From Cristatella mucedo (taxonomy: Eukaryota; Bryozoa; Phylactolaemata; Cristatellidae): a stretch of 59,694 nucleotides of DNA. Below are positions 12,335-28,198 of the stretch, in pieces. The notes under the pieces are model-generated. The model did not search any database and was not told the origin of the DNA. It was given only the letters and a program-made list of their open reading frames with translations. A program made the translations under genes and the position numbers. How positions within the stretch are numbered: the stretch's first letter is position 1; each line of letters opens with the position of its first letter. The stretch is taken from the NCBI GenBank assembly GCA_009760855.2, contig WPIO01000396.1, positions 1 through 59,694 of the forward strand, in the 5' to 3' direction.

Positions 12335-12486
12335 GAAGGCTGCTTATGCATCAAGAGGCTGCTTAGGCACCGGAAGGCTGCATAGGCACCGGGAGGCTGC
12401 TTAGGCACCGGAAGGCTGCTTAGGCACCAGAAGGCTGCTTAGGCATCAAGAGGCTGCGTAGGCACCAGGAGGCTGCATAAGCATTC
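12335..12486 (+). repeat. 19-bp minisatellite, homogeneous block (8 units)
   Basis: Eight consecutive 19-bp units of the type GAAGGCTGCTTAGGCACCG, each differing at only a few positions (CATCA/CACCA/CACCG ends, CTTAGG/CATAGG cores). No unit is shortened or extended. Confidence 0.95.
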
Positions 12487-12608
12487 GAAGGCGAGCGTAC
12501 ACAGCGAGCGACACGGCAGCAGAAAAAGGCACGAAATTCTAGTTCGAAAAATGTGTTAAATAAAATCCGTTGCTCAGCCTCAGCTTAGCATTGCATGGCA
12601 CTGAGGCA

Positions 12609-12893
12609 GGAGGCCACATAGGCATCGGATGGCTTCTTAGGTACCAGGAGGCTGCATAGGGATCGGTAGGCTTCCAAAGCATCGGATGGCAGCAAATGCA
12701 CCGGTTGGGTGCTTAGGCATAGGAAAGCTGCTTCGGCAACGCAGGGCCAACGAGGCACCGCTAGGCATTTGATGTGCCAGAAGGTTCGTTCTGCCACAGG
12801 AAGCTGCTTAAGCACCTGGCAGGTGCTCGGGTGCAGGACTGCTGCTTAGACACCGGAAAACTGCATAGGCACAGAGAGGCTGCTTATGTGTCT
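12609..12893 (+). repeat. 19-bp minisatellite, diverged block (15 units)
   Basis: Fifteen units of exactly 19 bp in unbroken register, for example GGAGGCTGCATAGGGATCG and GAAAACTGCATAGGCACAG. They are much more diverged from each other than those of the 12335-12486 block. The 122 bp between the blocks has no clear units and contains an AATAAA. Confidence 0.85.
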
Positions 12894-13405
12894 TGTCGCC
12901 TTGTCACTCGACTGTCAGCAACCATCCTAATTGGGCTAACGTATCGCGTGTGGACGTCTGACAGCTCCTCGGCTGCATCCTAGCTTGGTGCCACTTGCTC
13001 TCACGTGGCTGACAGCTCGTCGTGCCAGCAGTGACAACATCCGGTAATCGCAGTCTGGCCGTACGAAGACGATCAGATGAAGCAGATATCCCAGTTTGGC
13101 GTGTAATACTGGCATTCACAAATAGACCTCAGTTTGTCTTACTTGCTTTGGGCAATCCAATTGTTACTCCCACATTGGAGAACCTATCAATCGATCGACG
13201 TGGGATCCGCGAGCTTTGATCTCCCAATCGTTGGCACGAAATCTGAATGTCTATTTCTAAATTGATCCTTCACTAAGCGAACACATCAGCTCCACAATCA
13301 GGACTGCCCATCTATTCGATGTCATAGCGAGTAGAATGTCCTTAATCATGGCGCTGACGTCATTTGGGCGTCGTAGCTATTGTTGGTATTCCTCAGCTGG
13401 TACAT

Positions 13406-13905
13406 AACAATAACAATAAAAATGCACTTGATAAAGCGCCCTCAGAGAACTTAATCTCTTTCTAGGCGCTTCACATTTGCTGCAAAGGGAAATGCAAATT
13501 TAATGGTAAGTAAAATCATGCTTGAAAAACAAACGAAATAAATAATATGGTTAGGGGTGACATGCACAGGGTCAGCATGCAAATGTGGTTAGTGGCAGCA
13601 TGCACAGCGTCAGCACGCATAAGCACATCAAGGACAGATCACAAGACCCACTAAATGCTGTCCTAAATACGTGTGTTTTTAGGTTCCTTTCAAATGTGGT
13701 CAGGTAAGGGCGTGTTCTGACGCAGGTCGGGAGGGAGTTCCAGGCTTTGGGAGCATACGAACTAAATGCACTGTCTCCAAAGGATTTAAGGTTTGTACGA
13801 GGTATTTGTAGACTGTTGGATTCCGAAAAGCATGCGGTACGCTGCTTGGCCTGATGGGCTAGTATATCTGTGAGAGATAGGCTGGAGCCAAGGAATACAT
13901 TGCTT
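13406..13905 (-). mobile_element. LINE-B copy, 3' part
   Basis: Starts on the plus strand with an (AAT)n-type tail, ATGCACTTGATAAAGCGCCC and the full 3' UTR complement. It continues into the C-terminal coding region (complement of NSLP and of the LAP-like segment), breaking off near 13905. Confidence 0.88.
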
Positions 13906-13909
13906 TCTA

Positions 13910-14490
13910 CTGACCACTGTCAGGGCTGATACGGGGGTCTGCAGCGAGCTGGGCTGCGTGCCAAAGCATGCACTTTACGCTAGAGGTAGGCAACAACGAG
14001 GCTCATTTTTCGTTCGTCGAATCTCCTAATAGTGCTACAGCAGTGATGTTTGTTATCATCTGCGCGCTGCTTGGAATAGTTATTTGCTTTTAATACTCTG
14101 AGCAAATCGCGTATTCATGAGCTGGCTCCGATAGGGTGTCTATTATCCTAATTCTTGGCTAAGTGTCGAGCTTCGATACCGACGCTCGCACGTGTTGATT
14201 CATAAGCATCAGCAATAGGCAACTGAAGGCACTCCAGCAGGTAATAGGGCCCTTTCTTCAAGGCTGGTAGGAAAAAATACGCAACGGCAGAGAATTACCC
14301 AGCCACGAGTCAACTTCATTTTCGCTGTCTCCATTGCAGCAGTGGAATCGAACAGTAGTTGCTGGGCATGCTGGGAAATAATAGATGCATTGCCGTATCT
14401 GCAAATCGCTGTTTAGAAGGCATTAGAGCAATTTGATCCGTCTTCCAGTCGCTCAGACTGCTCACTGACCATGCTTCCGGTTGCTCTGAC
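13910..14490. other. Intergenic stretch, no recognised content
   Basis: No family-like open frame, RNA gene or repeat unit is visible between the LINE-B and LINE-A fragments. Confidence 0.45.
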
Positions 14491-14494
14491 CACG

Positions 14495-14635
14495 TGGTGT
14501 AATGTAATGTATCTCCATCTGTAACTCCTCAAAGCTATACAGACTATGTGGGTGTTACGCAGGAGAGTTTTGTATACCGCACTCACAGCCCAAGTGGCTT
14601 TCGGTACGCATTTGGTAGCCAACAGACTGGAACAA
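14495..14635 (-). mobile_element. LINE-A 3' end fragment
   Basis: Plus strand reads GTAATGTAATGTATCTCCATCTG, AACTCCTCAAAG, GTGGGTGTTACGCAGGAGAG and TTTCGGTACGCATT, the complement of the LINE-A terminus. Only the last about 140 bp remain. Confidence 0.85.
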
Positions 14636-15142
14636 CTCCTGCCAATTACTTCTTCTAAAAGGAAATGAGCTAAGCTCGGCTAAGACAATAGGTGTCTGAT
14701 TTTCTAATTATCTCAAAAATCACAGCCGAATAACAGCGCTTCTATATTGATGCTTTAAATAAAGAAGATTCGTGTTGGTCGAGTTTTCCTCAAGGTGCTA
14801 TTTTTCTGCATGCTTTTTGAACGCTTGCTCCCTGATGCACATTGTCGACCCTTCTGCAATTGGCGGTGGCTTCGGGTAACATCAAACTTATACCTTCCTT
14901 TCGTCAGCACTGGCTATGCCAATACTCAGAAATACTACGAAACCGAGACTTAGCTGAGTAACTGGCACCTTTACAACAAGCAGCACATTTAACGGGTTAT
15001 AGTCCGTTTAAGCGTGTGAAGGCTAGGAACCAGCGCCCTAATGCTACACTGACCTTGCCCAATAAACTGTGCACACTTTAATTAGTTTGGCTCGTAATGG
15101 TCGGTCACTTAACCAGCAATCGGTGGTGACCTCGGCTCGGCT

Positions 15143-15325
15143 ACAAAAAAATACTAGCTGATTTAACCGCCTCTTTTATATAGCGACAGAAGAGCCTCTA
15201 AGGCTATCACCACTGCTTGCAGCACCGATAAAGAATCGCCCAACGCAGGATTCGAACCTACGACATCGGGAGCGAAGTGTGAAAAGCAACCGCTTTAAAT
15301 AGTGAACCACAACGGCTCGCCGGCA
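15143..15325 (-). mobile_element. SINE1 copy (tRNA-derived)
   Basis: The complement carries a box-B-like GGTTCGAATCCTGCG, the body GCGATTCTTTATCGG and the 3' segment AAAGAGGCGGTTAAATCAGC. This arrangement recurs about a dozen times in the window. The tRNA-like head is degenerate, so this is not a working tRNA gene. Confidence 0.8.
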
Positions 15326-15679
15326 GTGACGGTATGCGTTATCACTAAACGTTAGCTCTGAATGAGCTGCCAAGTATTTCTAAATTTTGAAATCTGCTTT
15401 ATCGGCTAAGAATTGCTGCAGAGCTTCACGTTGACCGCCGGTAGGTGAGCAGCTAATAATAGGCGAGTTGCGATACGCTGAGCGCTGGCGAGTGTCCATA
15501 GTCCCGAATCGATGAAAGACGTGGACAGACAGGCTGCGGATAGGGGGGTCGAGATAGCCACATTGACATGCTAAATGAGCCAGATTGTCTAATGCCGTGG
15601 TTATTTGCGGTTTGCTTTGAGTTACTTTTAATTAGTGGGGCTGGCGGTTCATGCATAATGTACGATGTAATATAATAAT

Positions 15680-15822
15680 ATAACTCATTTATATAGTACC
15701 CTAAGAGAACTTAATCCTTATTCAGGCGCTTCACATATGCCTCGGGGCTCGAGCCCACGACCTCAGTCAGACCTTGATCGGGGCGAGCACCTTAACCGCT
15801 AGACCAAACCAGCTCGGCGTGT
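15680..15822 (-). mobile_element. SINE2 copy (tRNA-derived, LINE-like tail)
   Basis: The complement has a box-A-like TGGTCTAGCGGTTAAGGTGC, a box-B-like GGTCGTGGGCTCGAGCCC, then CATATGTGAAGCGCCTGAAT, AAGTTCTCTTAGGG and an AT tail. Confidence 0.82.
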
Positions 15823-16114
15823 AGATGGTAGGCTAAGACACCCGGAGAGATTGCTCTTCAATTGTAGTTAATGCTTAGAATTACTACGCTGTATACAGTG
15901 GATCGTGTTGTGCAAAATTCTCGGGCTAGCTTCAACCGATCGTCAGCTGTACTGTACGACCTCAGTATAGGTGGAGCGTGTGCAGGGACCAGAATCTGTT
16001 AGCTCAGGGGCCGCTAATGCTAATACATAACAATACATGGATAGATGGAGGCAGAGTGAAAAAAAACATAGCGAGTGAGAAATAGAGGCAGTGAAGAAGG
16101 GATAACTATATAAT

Positions 16115-16258
16115 TTAAATATAACTAATTTGCATAGCGCCTTAAGAGAACTTCTTCTCTATTCAGGTGCTTCACACATGCTACGGGGCTCGAGCCAACA
16201 ACCTCCCCCAGGCCTTGGCCGGGTGAGCATCTTATTCAGTGAACCAAACCAGCATGGC
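16115..16258 (-). mobile_element. SINE2 copy
   Basis: Same head and tail as the other SINE2 copies in complement: a TGGTTTACTGAATAAG-type box A, GGCTCGAGCCCCGTAGCATG, AGCACCTGAATAGAGAAGAA, TTCTCTTAAGGCGC. Confidence 0.8.
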
Positions 16259-16275
16259 TGGAGGAGTGGAAGTGG

Positions 16276-16364
16276 AGAGAGAGAGAGAGAGAGAGAACGT
16301 TTGAAATCTTTTGAGAGGAGAGAGATAGCTGAAAAAAGAGAGAGAGAGCAAGAGAGAGAGAGCA

Positions 16365-16458
<94 letters not shown>

Positions 16459-16482
16459 TAGATAGAGGAACAGAAAGGACAG
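16276..16482. repeat. (GA)n microsatellite with interruptions
   Basis: Short GA runs with GCAAGA and GAAA interruptions are followed by a long pure GA run at about 16378-16445. The Glu/Arg and Leu/Ser open frames here are repeat artefacts. Confidence 0.95.
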
Positions 16483-16554
16483 AGAGAGACAACGCTATAA
16501 ATTGTTGGAGAAGAGACGATACAGATTGATCAAATCGATTTATTTATCAGGTTT

Positions 16555-17830
16555 TCCGGATTTTCAGATTTGTTTGACAGATTTATTGCTAGAGTTGTCA
16601 GCTGCCTTCAGCACTATTGATCACCAGATCTTACTTGAACGATTGAGAATGGCGATTGGTCTGGCAGACGAGGCACTTGTGCGATTCGAATCGTACTTGC
16701 CCGGTCCTATTCAATCCGTGCCGTGTAGCGGTCAGGTCCCATCTACCAGATCAGTCACCTGCGGTGTCCCGCGAGCATCCCTCCTCCGTCCTTCGCTGTC
16801 TTCCAAGTTTTCCAGTTTTCAACCTCTGGGAAGAGGGCGACGGAATAAGCTAGAACTTGTACAGCGACGATATTCAGCTGCATTTGTAACAAACCATTGG
16901 AATCTGCGCTGCAGCAACCGACAAACTGAATTTTCTTGCAGACATTCGATCGTGAATGTCGAACATTTCCTTAAACTGAATAACGATAGAAACCAAACAG
17001 CTAGCTACTAGTATGTTACTCGAAGCGTACAGCCGGTTCAGAAGATTTTGTTCTTACAATAAGTGATGCTGCTTTGCGACAAGCACCATCTGCTCTGAAT
17101 TTAGGTGTCGAGTTCAGAAGCTGCCAAATCTCTGAAAGCTTCAATAAGAAAATTGCTCTCCCAGTGGCTTGCAGGTAATTCTACTTACTCCCCCGTTCTG
17201 TTTCGGCTAGATTATTGCAATTTCATTTTGGCTAGGCTACCAAAATAAAGCCAGACGGCCACTGCAGCTGGTGATCAATGCGTCTGCAAGGAGGCTAGTT
17301 TACAAGTCCCAGAAGTTTGACCACGAGTCTCCTTTGCTGAAAGAGCTTGGGTGGCTGCTGGTAGATCGACGGATACATAGAAAAGTTCTTACGCTGAAAC
17401 ACAAGGCCTGCCACTGCTTGGCTCCTTCGTATCCAGGTGAACTGCTGTTCCAGTTTCAGCCTCCTCATGCCCTCACGTCGTGTAAGGTTGATAAGTTAGC
17501 TGTTCCATTCCTTCACTTTAAGACCGCAGGCGACAAAAGCTTTTCCTCTGCGAGTCCGAGACTGCGGAACTCATTTCCATAATTCTCAAGCAACGACATC
17601 CGCTGTCCTGCTTCTGACTACAGTGCATTACTACCGCCACCCTGAGCAGCTACTTCCATGCCACTCGCAATCTCATCTATGAAGCTGTATCTCCCTTATC
17701 TATGAACTCATCATCTGTCAACTCCTGACTCGGCTATGCTTCTCGCTTTCTTTTTGCTGAGTGAGACAAAGTCTGTTGGCTGAGGGTTGCATACCGAAAG
17801 CCGCTCGGGCTGCAAAAACCTTCTGCCTAA
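16555..17830 (+). mobile_element. LINE-A copy with reverse transcriptase remnant
   Basis: Encodes LLELSAAFSTIDHQILLERL (RT motif with the first catalytic Asp region altered), the GVP segment as VTCGVPRAS, then, after frame breaks, ASARRLVYKSQKFDHESPLL, LGWLLVDRRIHRKVL and KLAVPFLHFKTAGDKSFSSA. The YADD box is not recognisable. A pseudo-element with many lesions. Confidence 0.87.
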
Positions 17831-17999
17831 CACCTACACTATCTTGGGGACTTAGTGGAGTTTCCAATGGAGAAACATTACATTCCACTACCGAGATAGG
17901 AGTGCGACAGAGGGGGAGACAAGTAGAGGTGGAGACCAAAGCGAGCGCGACAGAGGGGAAGACAAGTAAGAAGTGGAGACCAAAAGAGAGAATGCGCAG

Positions 18000-19310
18000 T
18001 TACTCAGTCATGATTAAACCAGAGAGGTAAAATGACGATGGCCTTTTAAAGAGGCATTCAGTCGTCAGAAGGCTGAAAGGAAGTAAGGCGTCGTCAGTAA
18101 CGCAGCTGCACCGAACGTCCGCGCTGCTCGGTACGTGAAGCGGCAGGGGCAAGGGTTGCCTGCATTCCTAAGCTACTCGTAAGATCTATTTCCTGGCATA
18201 CGCCTGAGATACGACCGCTGCTGCTAAGGCAACAGCGGCGCCAATTAACAATTGAGCGACGGTTAATTTTCCTCAGGCTCTGGCTCGAAACCACTCGAGT
18301 ACTGGGCATTTGATTTATTGACCTGGCAACTGCGGCCTAGCCTGCCGTGGCCGCTAGCTCACTGCTGCTGACGTTGGGCTGCGATCTGACTTCGAGGTGA
18401 ACGTAGTGAAATGGCCGAGTGCTAAATCAGCCCAACCGCGACAGATGTTCATTATTCTCTTGTCCTGAATTATCGTGGCTAGGAACTGATCGTGCGATAA
18501 TCTAGGGCAAAGGCAGGCAAACAGCCGAAGCCGTGTAATAGGCGGAAACGTTGAGCGGTGAGCAGAGTTGTGCTCGAGGTCGTTACTGAGCCGTACACAC
18601 ATTGGTGTAGCCCCCCCCCCCCCGCTGCTGTTAGCCGCCCGTAGCGCTCTGCTGCAGTCGAATAGAATGAGAACTTATTATGCTAAGGCCAAGGGCGCAG
18701 TTCGACGTTGCCCTATTCCACTGCTGTCGTCGGCCGTACCTTCGCGCATTGGCACGGCGCCAGCAAGTAGCACGCGCGATACGAGGTTCCGAGTGCCGGC
18801 ATTCGCCGCTTGGGCGGCTGCTGCGGCGGCGGCGGTGGCTGCGACCTGCACCGTTGCGAGCGAGCACCGCGCGTGTGGCCCAGTTCCGTCATCACGCGGA
18901 AGGTGCTCGCACGAGAAGGTCAGCTCTTCGGCTCTCGTAAGTCGTTTGGTGTCACGCGTCGCTGTATCGGTGTCACGCACGGAGTGCAGCTCGAGCTGTG
19001 GAGCTCATTAGAATTCGATAATTGGCCTACGCGGGCCCCAGGGACGGCAGCTCGGAGCTCGCAGCCAGCGAGCCAGACGCTGCAGTGCGCATGCGCAGCC
19101 CGCACGACGGCCGAAGGCTGCTTCTGAAGGCGAGTCTACCTCAGCGTCCTCTTTCCCGCTTCTGAAGCTAGTGCGCGGCTAGAACGTGCGCAGCCATCAC
19201 TTCCGCTTCCGCCGTGGAGAGGCACCGCTAAGCTCGGCGCGGTCAAGCGGCCGCAGAAGCTGCAGCTGGTAGTAATTGCGGGAGAAAAGCGGACGGTTTC
19301 TAGAGACGCC
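18000..19310. other. GC-rich intergenic stretch without a supported gene
   Basis: CpG-dense at about 18600-19270, with a poly-C run near 18610. Several overlapping open frames on both strands reflect base composition; none has a recognisable domain. It could be an unlinked CpG-rich promoter or 5' exon, but I see no supporting splice pair. Confidence 0.4.
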
Positions 19311-19311
19311 C

Positions 19312-19480
19312 CGGTTTGGCCCGTCGGCTAAGGTGTTCGCCTCGACCAAGGTCAAGGTGAACACATTTTATGATCAAGGTCGTGGGCTCGAGCCCCTGTG
19401 GCTTATGCGAAGCTCCTGAAAATAGATGAATAAAGTTCTTTTGGGCGGTATACCAATGCGCTATACAAATGAATTATAGA
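19312..19480 (+). mobile_element. SINE2 copy
   Basis: Reads GGCTAAGGTGTTCGCCTCGA (box A region), GGTCGTGGGCTCGAGCCCC (box B), GCTTATGCGAAGCTCCTGAA, TAAAGTTCTTTTGGGCGGTA and an ATGAATTATA end. Confidence 0.82.
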
Positions 19481-19664
19481 CGTCGGAATGCACTCCGACG
19501 GTGCCCATTAGTTGCCGGACATCCCGTCTCTCGAGGTGCTTAACTAAGGCTATAGGCTACACGCTCCGAGTTTCACCATTGACAGCCGGTATCCAATTCT
19601 ACCCCATGCCACTGAAAATTGCTGCAAGGGCAACGGTATCCACGCTAAGCACCTATTCACAAGG

Positions 19665-20043
19665 CCCAGTTCCCTAGGAGCTGCAGAGCAGAAGCTTCTT
19701 CTTCGTCAATGGTCTTTAGGCGTAGGAGCTGAGCAGCTGTTTTTTTACGATGACGAGCTGAGGGCGCGAGGAGGCTGAAACTGCTGCATCAGTTCAGCAA
19801 GGCATGACGGAGCGAATACGTGGCCTTGGCCTTGTGAATAATAATGTACTTGATAAAGCGCCCTTATTATTCACAAGGCCAAGGCCACGTCTTCGCTCCG
19901 TCATGCCTTGCTGAACTGATGCAGCAGTTTCAGCCTCCTCGCGCCCTCAGCTCGTCATCGTAAAAAAACAGCTGCTCAGCTCCTACGCCTAAAGACCATT
20001 GACGAAGAAGAAGCTTCTGCTCTGCAGCTCCTAGGGAGCTGGG
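19665..20043. repeat. Near-perfect inverted repeat, 180-bp arms, 19-bp spacer
   Basis: The left arm 19665-19844 and right arm 19864-20043 are reverse complements. By eye they differ at two positions (one inside, ACGTGG context; one near the outer edge). The spacer 19845-19863 reads TGTACTTGATAAAGCGCCC, the LINE-B terminal motif. The arms encode a piece of the LINE-A C-terminal domain (QQFQPPRAL-like). Confidence 0.96.
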
Positions 20044-20120
20044 GAACTCACTTTCCCAATTATTTCGCCCCGATATCTACTCTCTTGCTGCCAACTGCGG
20101 CCTATCTTTTCCAGCTGTCG
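20044..20120 (+). mobile_element. LINE-A fragment continuing from the palindrome's right arm
   Basis: GGGGAACTCACTTTCCCAAT then CGATATCTACTCTCTTGCTG corresponds to the WNSLPQFLRNDIYSPTAD region of LINE-A on the plus strand. It has no counterpart outside the left arm, so the left copy is shorter. Confidence 0.7.
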
Positions 20121-20340
20121 TAATAATGATAATATTAATAGCAATAAAAATAATAATGCATTTGATAAAGCGCCCTCGGAGAACTCCACCTCTCTCTCTC
20201 TCGGTGCTTTACATTTGCTGCAAAGGGAAACGCGATTGAATGGTGAGTAATAAATATCATGCTTGATAAACATGAATAACATGGTTAGTGGCAGCATGCA
20301 TAATAATAATAACAATACATTTGATAAAGTGTCCAGCGAG
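20121..20340 (-). mobile_element. LINE-B tail fragments, two in tandem
   Basis: An (AAT)n-type tail, ATGCATTTGATAAAGCGCCC and the 3' UTR complement run to about 20301. A second start of the same tail (ACATTTGATAAAGTGTCC) follows at 20302-20340. Confidence 0.82.
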
Positions 20341-20474
20341 GCGCAGAAGTGTCCGACGATAAGTAGGACTTCGCGTCACTTGATCGGTACAGCTGTGTGT
20401 CGTCGGTGTGGGAAGGTAGACAGGGTTGTGACAGGAAGGTTGTGCTCGAAAAAGACATTGGTCATAGAAGAAAG

Positions 20475-20655
20475 AAAGAAATGCTAGCTGATTTGACAGC
20501 CTCGTGTCAATCGTTGCAGAAGAGCCTTAACGGCTATCGCCAGCGCTGCCTGCAGTTGGCAATTAAGCCAACTGCAGGATTTGAACCGATGACCTCGATC
20601 GTGAAGAGCGAGCACCTTGCCACCTGGGCTATCGGAGCATTCAACCTGACAATGT
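20475..20655 (-). mobile_element. SINE1 copy
   Basis: Complement of GCTAGCTGATTTGACAGCCT, AGAAGAGCCTTAACGGCTAT, TGCAGGATTTGAACCGATGA and GCACCTTGCCACCTGGGC. This is the standard SINE1 order in reverse orientation, with a diverged middle. Confidence 0.8.
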
Positions 20656-20825
20656 TGGGGCCTAAGGCCGACACCTGAACTATCTAAGCATGCTGTACGG
20701 GCTCCCGGGGTGACGGACTGCATCTACATCTGCTTTCTGTCATCTCTCACTGAAGCACTACCAAGCTCACTCATATGATCTGTGTGCCTCGTCATTTTAT
20801 AACAAGCAGCGAAAGTCGAGACCGC

Positions 20826-21325
20826 GTTAATAATAATAATAACGCACTTGATAAAGCGCCCTCGGATAACTCAGTCTCTTTCTAGGCGCTTTACATTTGC
20901 TGCAAAGGGAAACGCAATTGAATGGTGAGTAATATCATGCTTGATTAACAACATGAATAACATGGTTAGGGGTGACATGCACAGGGTCAGCATGCAAATG
21001 TCGTTAGTGGCAGCATGCACAGTGTCAGCACGCATAAGCACGTGAAGGACGAATCACAGGGACCCACTAAATGCTGTTCTAAATAGGTGTGTTTATAAAT
21101 TCTTTTTAAATTTGGTCAGGTCATGGGATGTTCTGACACGGGTCGGGAGGGAGTTCCAGGCTTTGGGAGCATAAGAACTAAATGCACGGTCTCCGAAGGA
21201 TTTGAGGCTTGAACGAGGAATTGGTAGCCTGCTGGATTCCGAAAAGCGAGTGCTACGATGCTTGGCCTGGTGGGGGGAGTAGGTCTGAGAGACAGGCTGC
21301 AGCCAAAGAATGCAGTGAAGCGTTC
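20826..21325 (-). mobile_element. LINE-B copy, 3' part
   Basis: (AAT)n tail, CGCACTTGATAAAGCGCCCT, the full 3' UTR complement, then the complement of the C-terminal ORF (GGAGGGAGTTCCAGGCTTTG) as far as the GCTGCAGCCAAAGAATG segment. Confidence 0.88.
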
Positions 21326-21364
21326 CTTGGGATCGACGGGCATTTGGACAAACGAGCGTTCAAC

Positions 21365-21463
21365 CGTGCTTCCTTTGCAGCGAATGGAATGTGCCGAGAA
21401 AGGGATTAAGTTATCCGGGGGCGTTATATCAAATGCATTGTTATTATTATTATTTGCCGCCTT
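21365..21463 (+). mobile_element. LINE-B tail fragment
   Basis: TTCCTTTGCAGCGAATGGAA, AAGGGATTAAGTTATCCGGG, GGCGTTATATCAAATGCATT and an (ATT)n tail: a diverged terminal 100 bp. Confidence 0.75.
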
Positions 21464-22739
21464 GCGACTTCCCGGAGGGCGGTACAAGCGCGATGCCGCG
21501 GCGACGCGTACACGCGCGCCTACGTTTCGACCATCGCGCGCGGCGCAGCCCGATTCACTGGCTGCGCCAAGCATTGGGCGTATCTCACTCAGATTGGCGT
21601 TACGCACGGCGGCAGGCCGTGCCGCGCGGCCGAAGCGCCGCGTGCCCTCGGATCTAGCGAACTAGAGGGCGGCGCAGCGGCCTGCCGCAGCCGTGGGTAG
21701 CTGAGCCTCGATTTCGTGCAGCCAAGCCGTTCGCTCTGTCGCCGCCGCCGCCCCAAGACGTCGCCACCGCCGCCAGGCGCAGCCTCTACCCCCACCCCAG
21801 GCGTCGCCGCCCGCCCGAGGCCTAGTAGCCGCCTGCAGCAGTCGCTGCCTCTTCGGAGGTCCGGAAGACGGCTCGAATGGCGCGCGGCTTTATCTGGCGG
21901 CGCGGATCCGGTCGCCTAATTCTCTTCCTGTGTGTGCTGAGCGTGCTGTGTGTGCTGAGGCGCTGCTCAGCGCCTCTGCCGCCAGAGGCGCTCCTGCTGC
22001 GCCGCCCCTTATGTCGTGGGTCCGGCGGCTGCCGGCTCGATCTGGCAGCCGCCATTCGTCGCCGCCATCGCGCAGGAGAGCCGAGCAGCCGCCGGACGCA
22101 GGGCGCAGTCGGCGTCGTCGAGCGTGCCGCGGGCGGCACTCACCGTGTGTGGCTGGAGTCGCTAATACTTAATGGTGCTGCGGCCTCCATTACAGGCCAA
22201 TTTGCCGCCGCGGCTTTTTCTGGCGCTGTCAGAAGGCGAACTTTACACCAATCAGCGGCCGGGCAGCTGAGAACCCGAGTCGGGATTAATTAACTCAGCG
22301 TAAATATTTGCTCTGATGTTACACCCCTCCAATAAAGAGAGCCGTGTGGCCCCGCGGTGATTGCTATCATTAAGTGGCGAAGGAATTCATCATTCGGCAG
22401 AGCGAGCGCACAGCTGAAAGAGCGCGCCGTCGCGCGACCGGACGCGCCGTCGCCGCTGCCACTTTCTCGCGCGGCCGTCGGAGAGCCGAGACCGTAGCGA
22501 CCGCCGCCGGACGTCAGCAGCGGTCGCCGCGCCGACTGGGACCTTTCGTCGCCCTGCCGTGCGCCCTTCACGCCACCAGGTCGGAGGCGGCGGCTCATCG
22601 TTGCGAGGCCGTCGACCAGCGCCGCCGCCGCTGCTGACCCGCCGCATCAACCGTGAGCGGGCGGCAGGGCGCTGCACTTCGCTCACTCCAGCCGAGCGTC
22701 GCGACCGCGCGAGTCGGCGACGGCGGCGGCGGGGCAAAG
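21464..22739 (+). promoter_or_regulatory. gbx: CpG-rich 5' region of gbx (promoter and 5' UTR)
   Basis: Very CpG-dense DNA runs up to the gbx start codon, broken at about 22140-22400 by an AT-richer island holding a CCAAT box (22248-22252, ACACCAATCAGCG), GGATTA (22283-22288), TTAATTAA (22286-22293) and TTAAGTGG (22370-22377). An in-frame TGA at 22635-22637 precedes the ATG. The many open frames here are composition artefacts. The transcription start is not identifiable by eye. Confidence 0.55.
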
Positions 22740-27550
<4,811 letters not shown>

Positions 27551-28198
27551 GGCCGCCGCCGCCGCCGTAGCAGCTCGCGACTGACCGACCGCCGGAGCGG
27601 CTTAGGTGGCGAGCGCACGGCCGGAGCCGCCCCGACGGTGCGCTCGCGCGCCGTTCTGCCGGCGAGCGTGCGCACTGCCGGAGCGACGGCGGTCGCAACA
27701 ACAGTGGCGATGGCTGTGGCAAAGGCGGCGGCGGTAGCAATGGTGGCGGCGGCGGCGGCGGTGGAAGTAGCGGCGGCAATGGCGGCGAGGACACTCGAAG
27801 GAGGTGCAAGTTTGGCCTGCGCGCGCGAGCTGCGGGCCGGACACGTTCGTGCGGTGAGGTGCTGGGCGGTGGGCGGCGAGCACTTCCAGCCGACGCCGCG
27901 GCGGCTGCCGCCGCACCGGCCGCTGATTGCTCGCAGCCTTCGCCCGCCCCGCCGCCGCCGCAGAAGAGCAATTACGGCTGGAGACCTCGAAACGCCCGCT
28001 ATTCCTAATGAACCGCCGCCGCGATGTTGGCGATTATTTTTGACACTAGGCAGCATCATTAATTTTTATGAATGTTTGCATAGCATTTACTTAAATGTAA
28101 CATTTGTAGTCAATTAGGAGCCAGAGTAAAAAGCGAGGTAATTGATCCTAACTAATTACTCGTCCCGGCGCGGCGTAAATAATTGCGGCGCAAATAAA
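27551..28198 (+). promoter_or_regulatory. gbx: gbx 3' UTR and polyadenylation region
   Basis: A GC-rich 3' UTR with GGC runs changes to AT-rich sequence at about 28030. AATAAA lies at 28193-28198, in an imperfect doublet of GCGGCGYAAATAA. Sites CAATTAG (28111), TAATTG (28139) and TAATTA (28153) cluster just before it. Open frames in this stretch have no family features. Confidence 0.5.

Noticed and set aside
18568-19127. Possible gene in the CpG-rich block at 18.6-19.1 kb
   Set aside because: Frames on both strands are equally open, with no splice pair or domain. Kept only as a GC-rich stretch.
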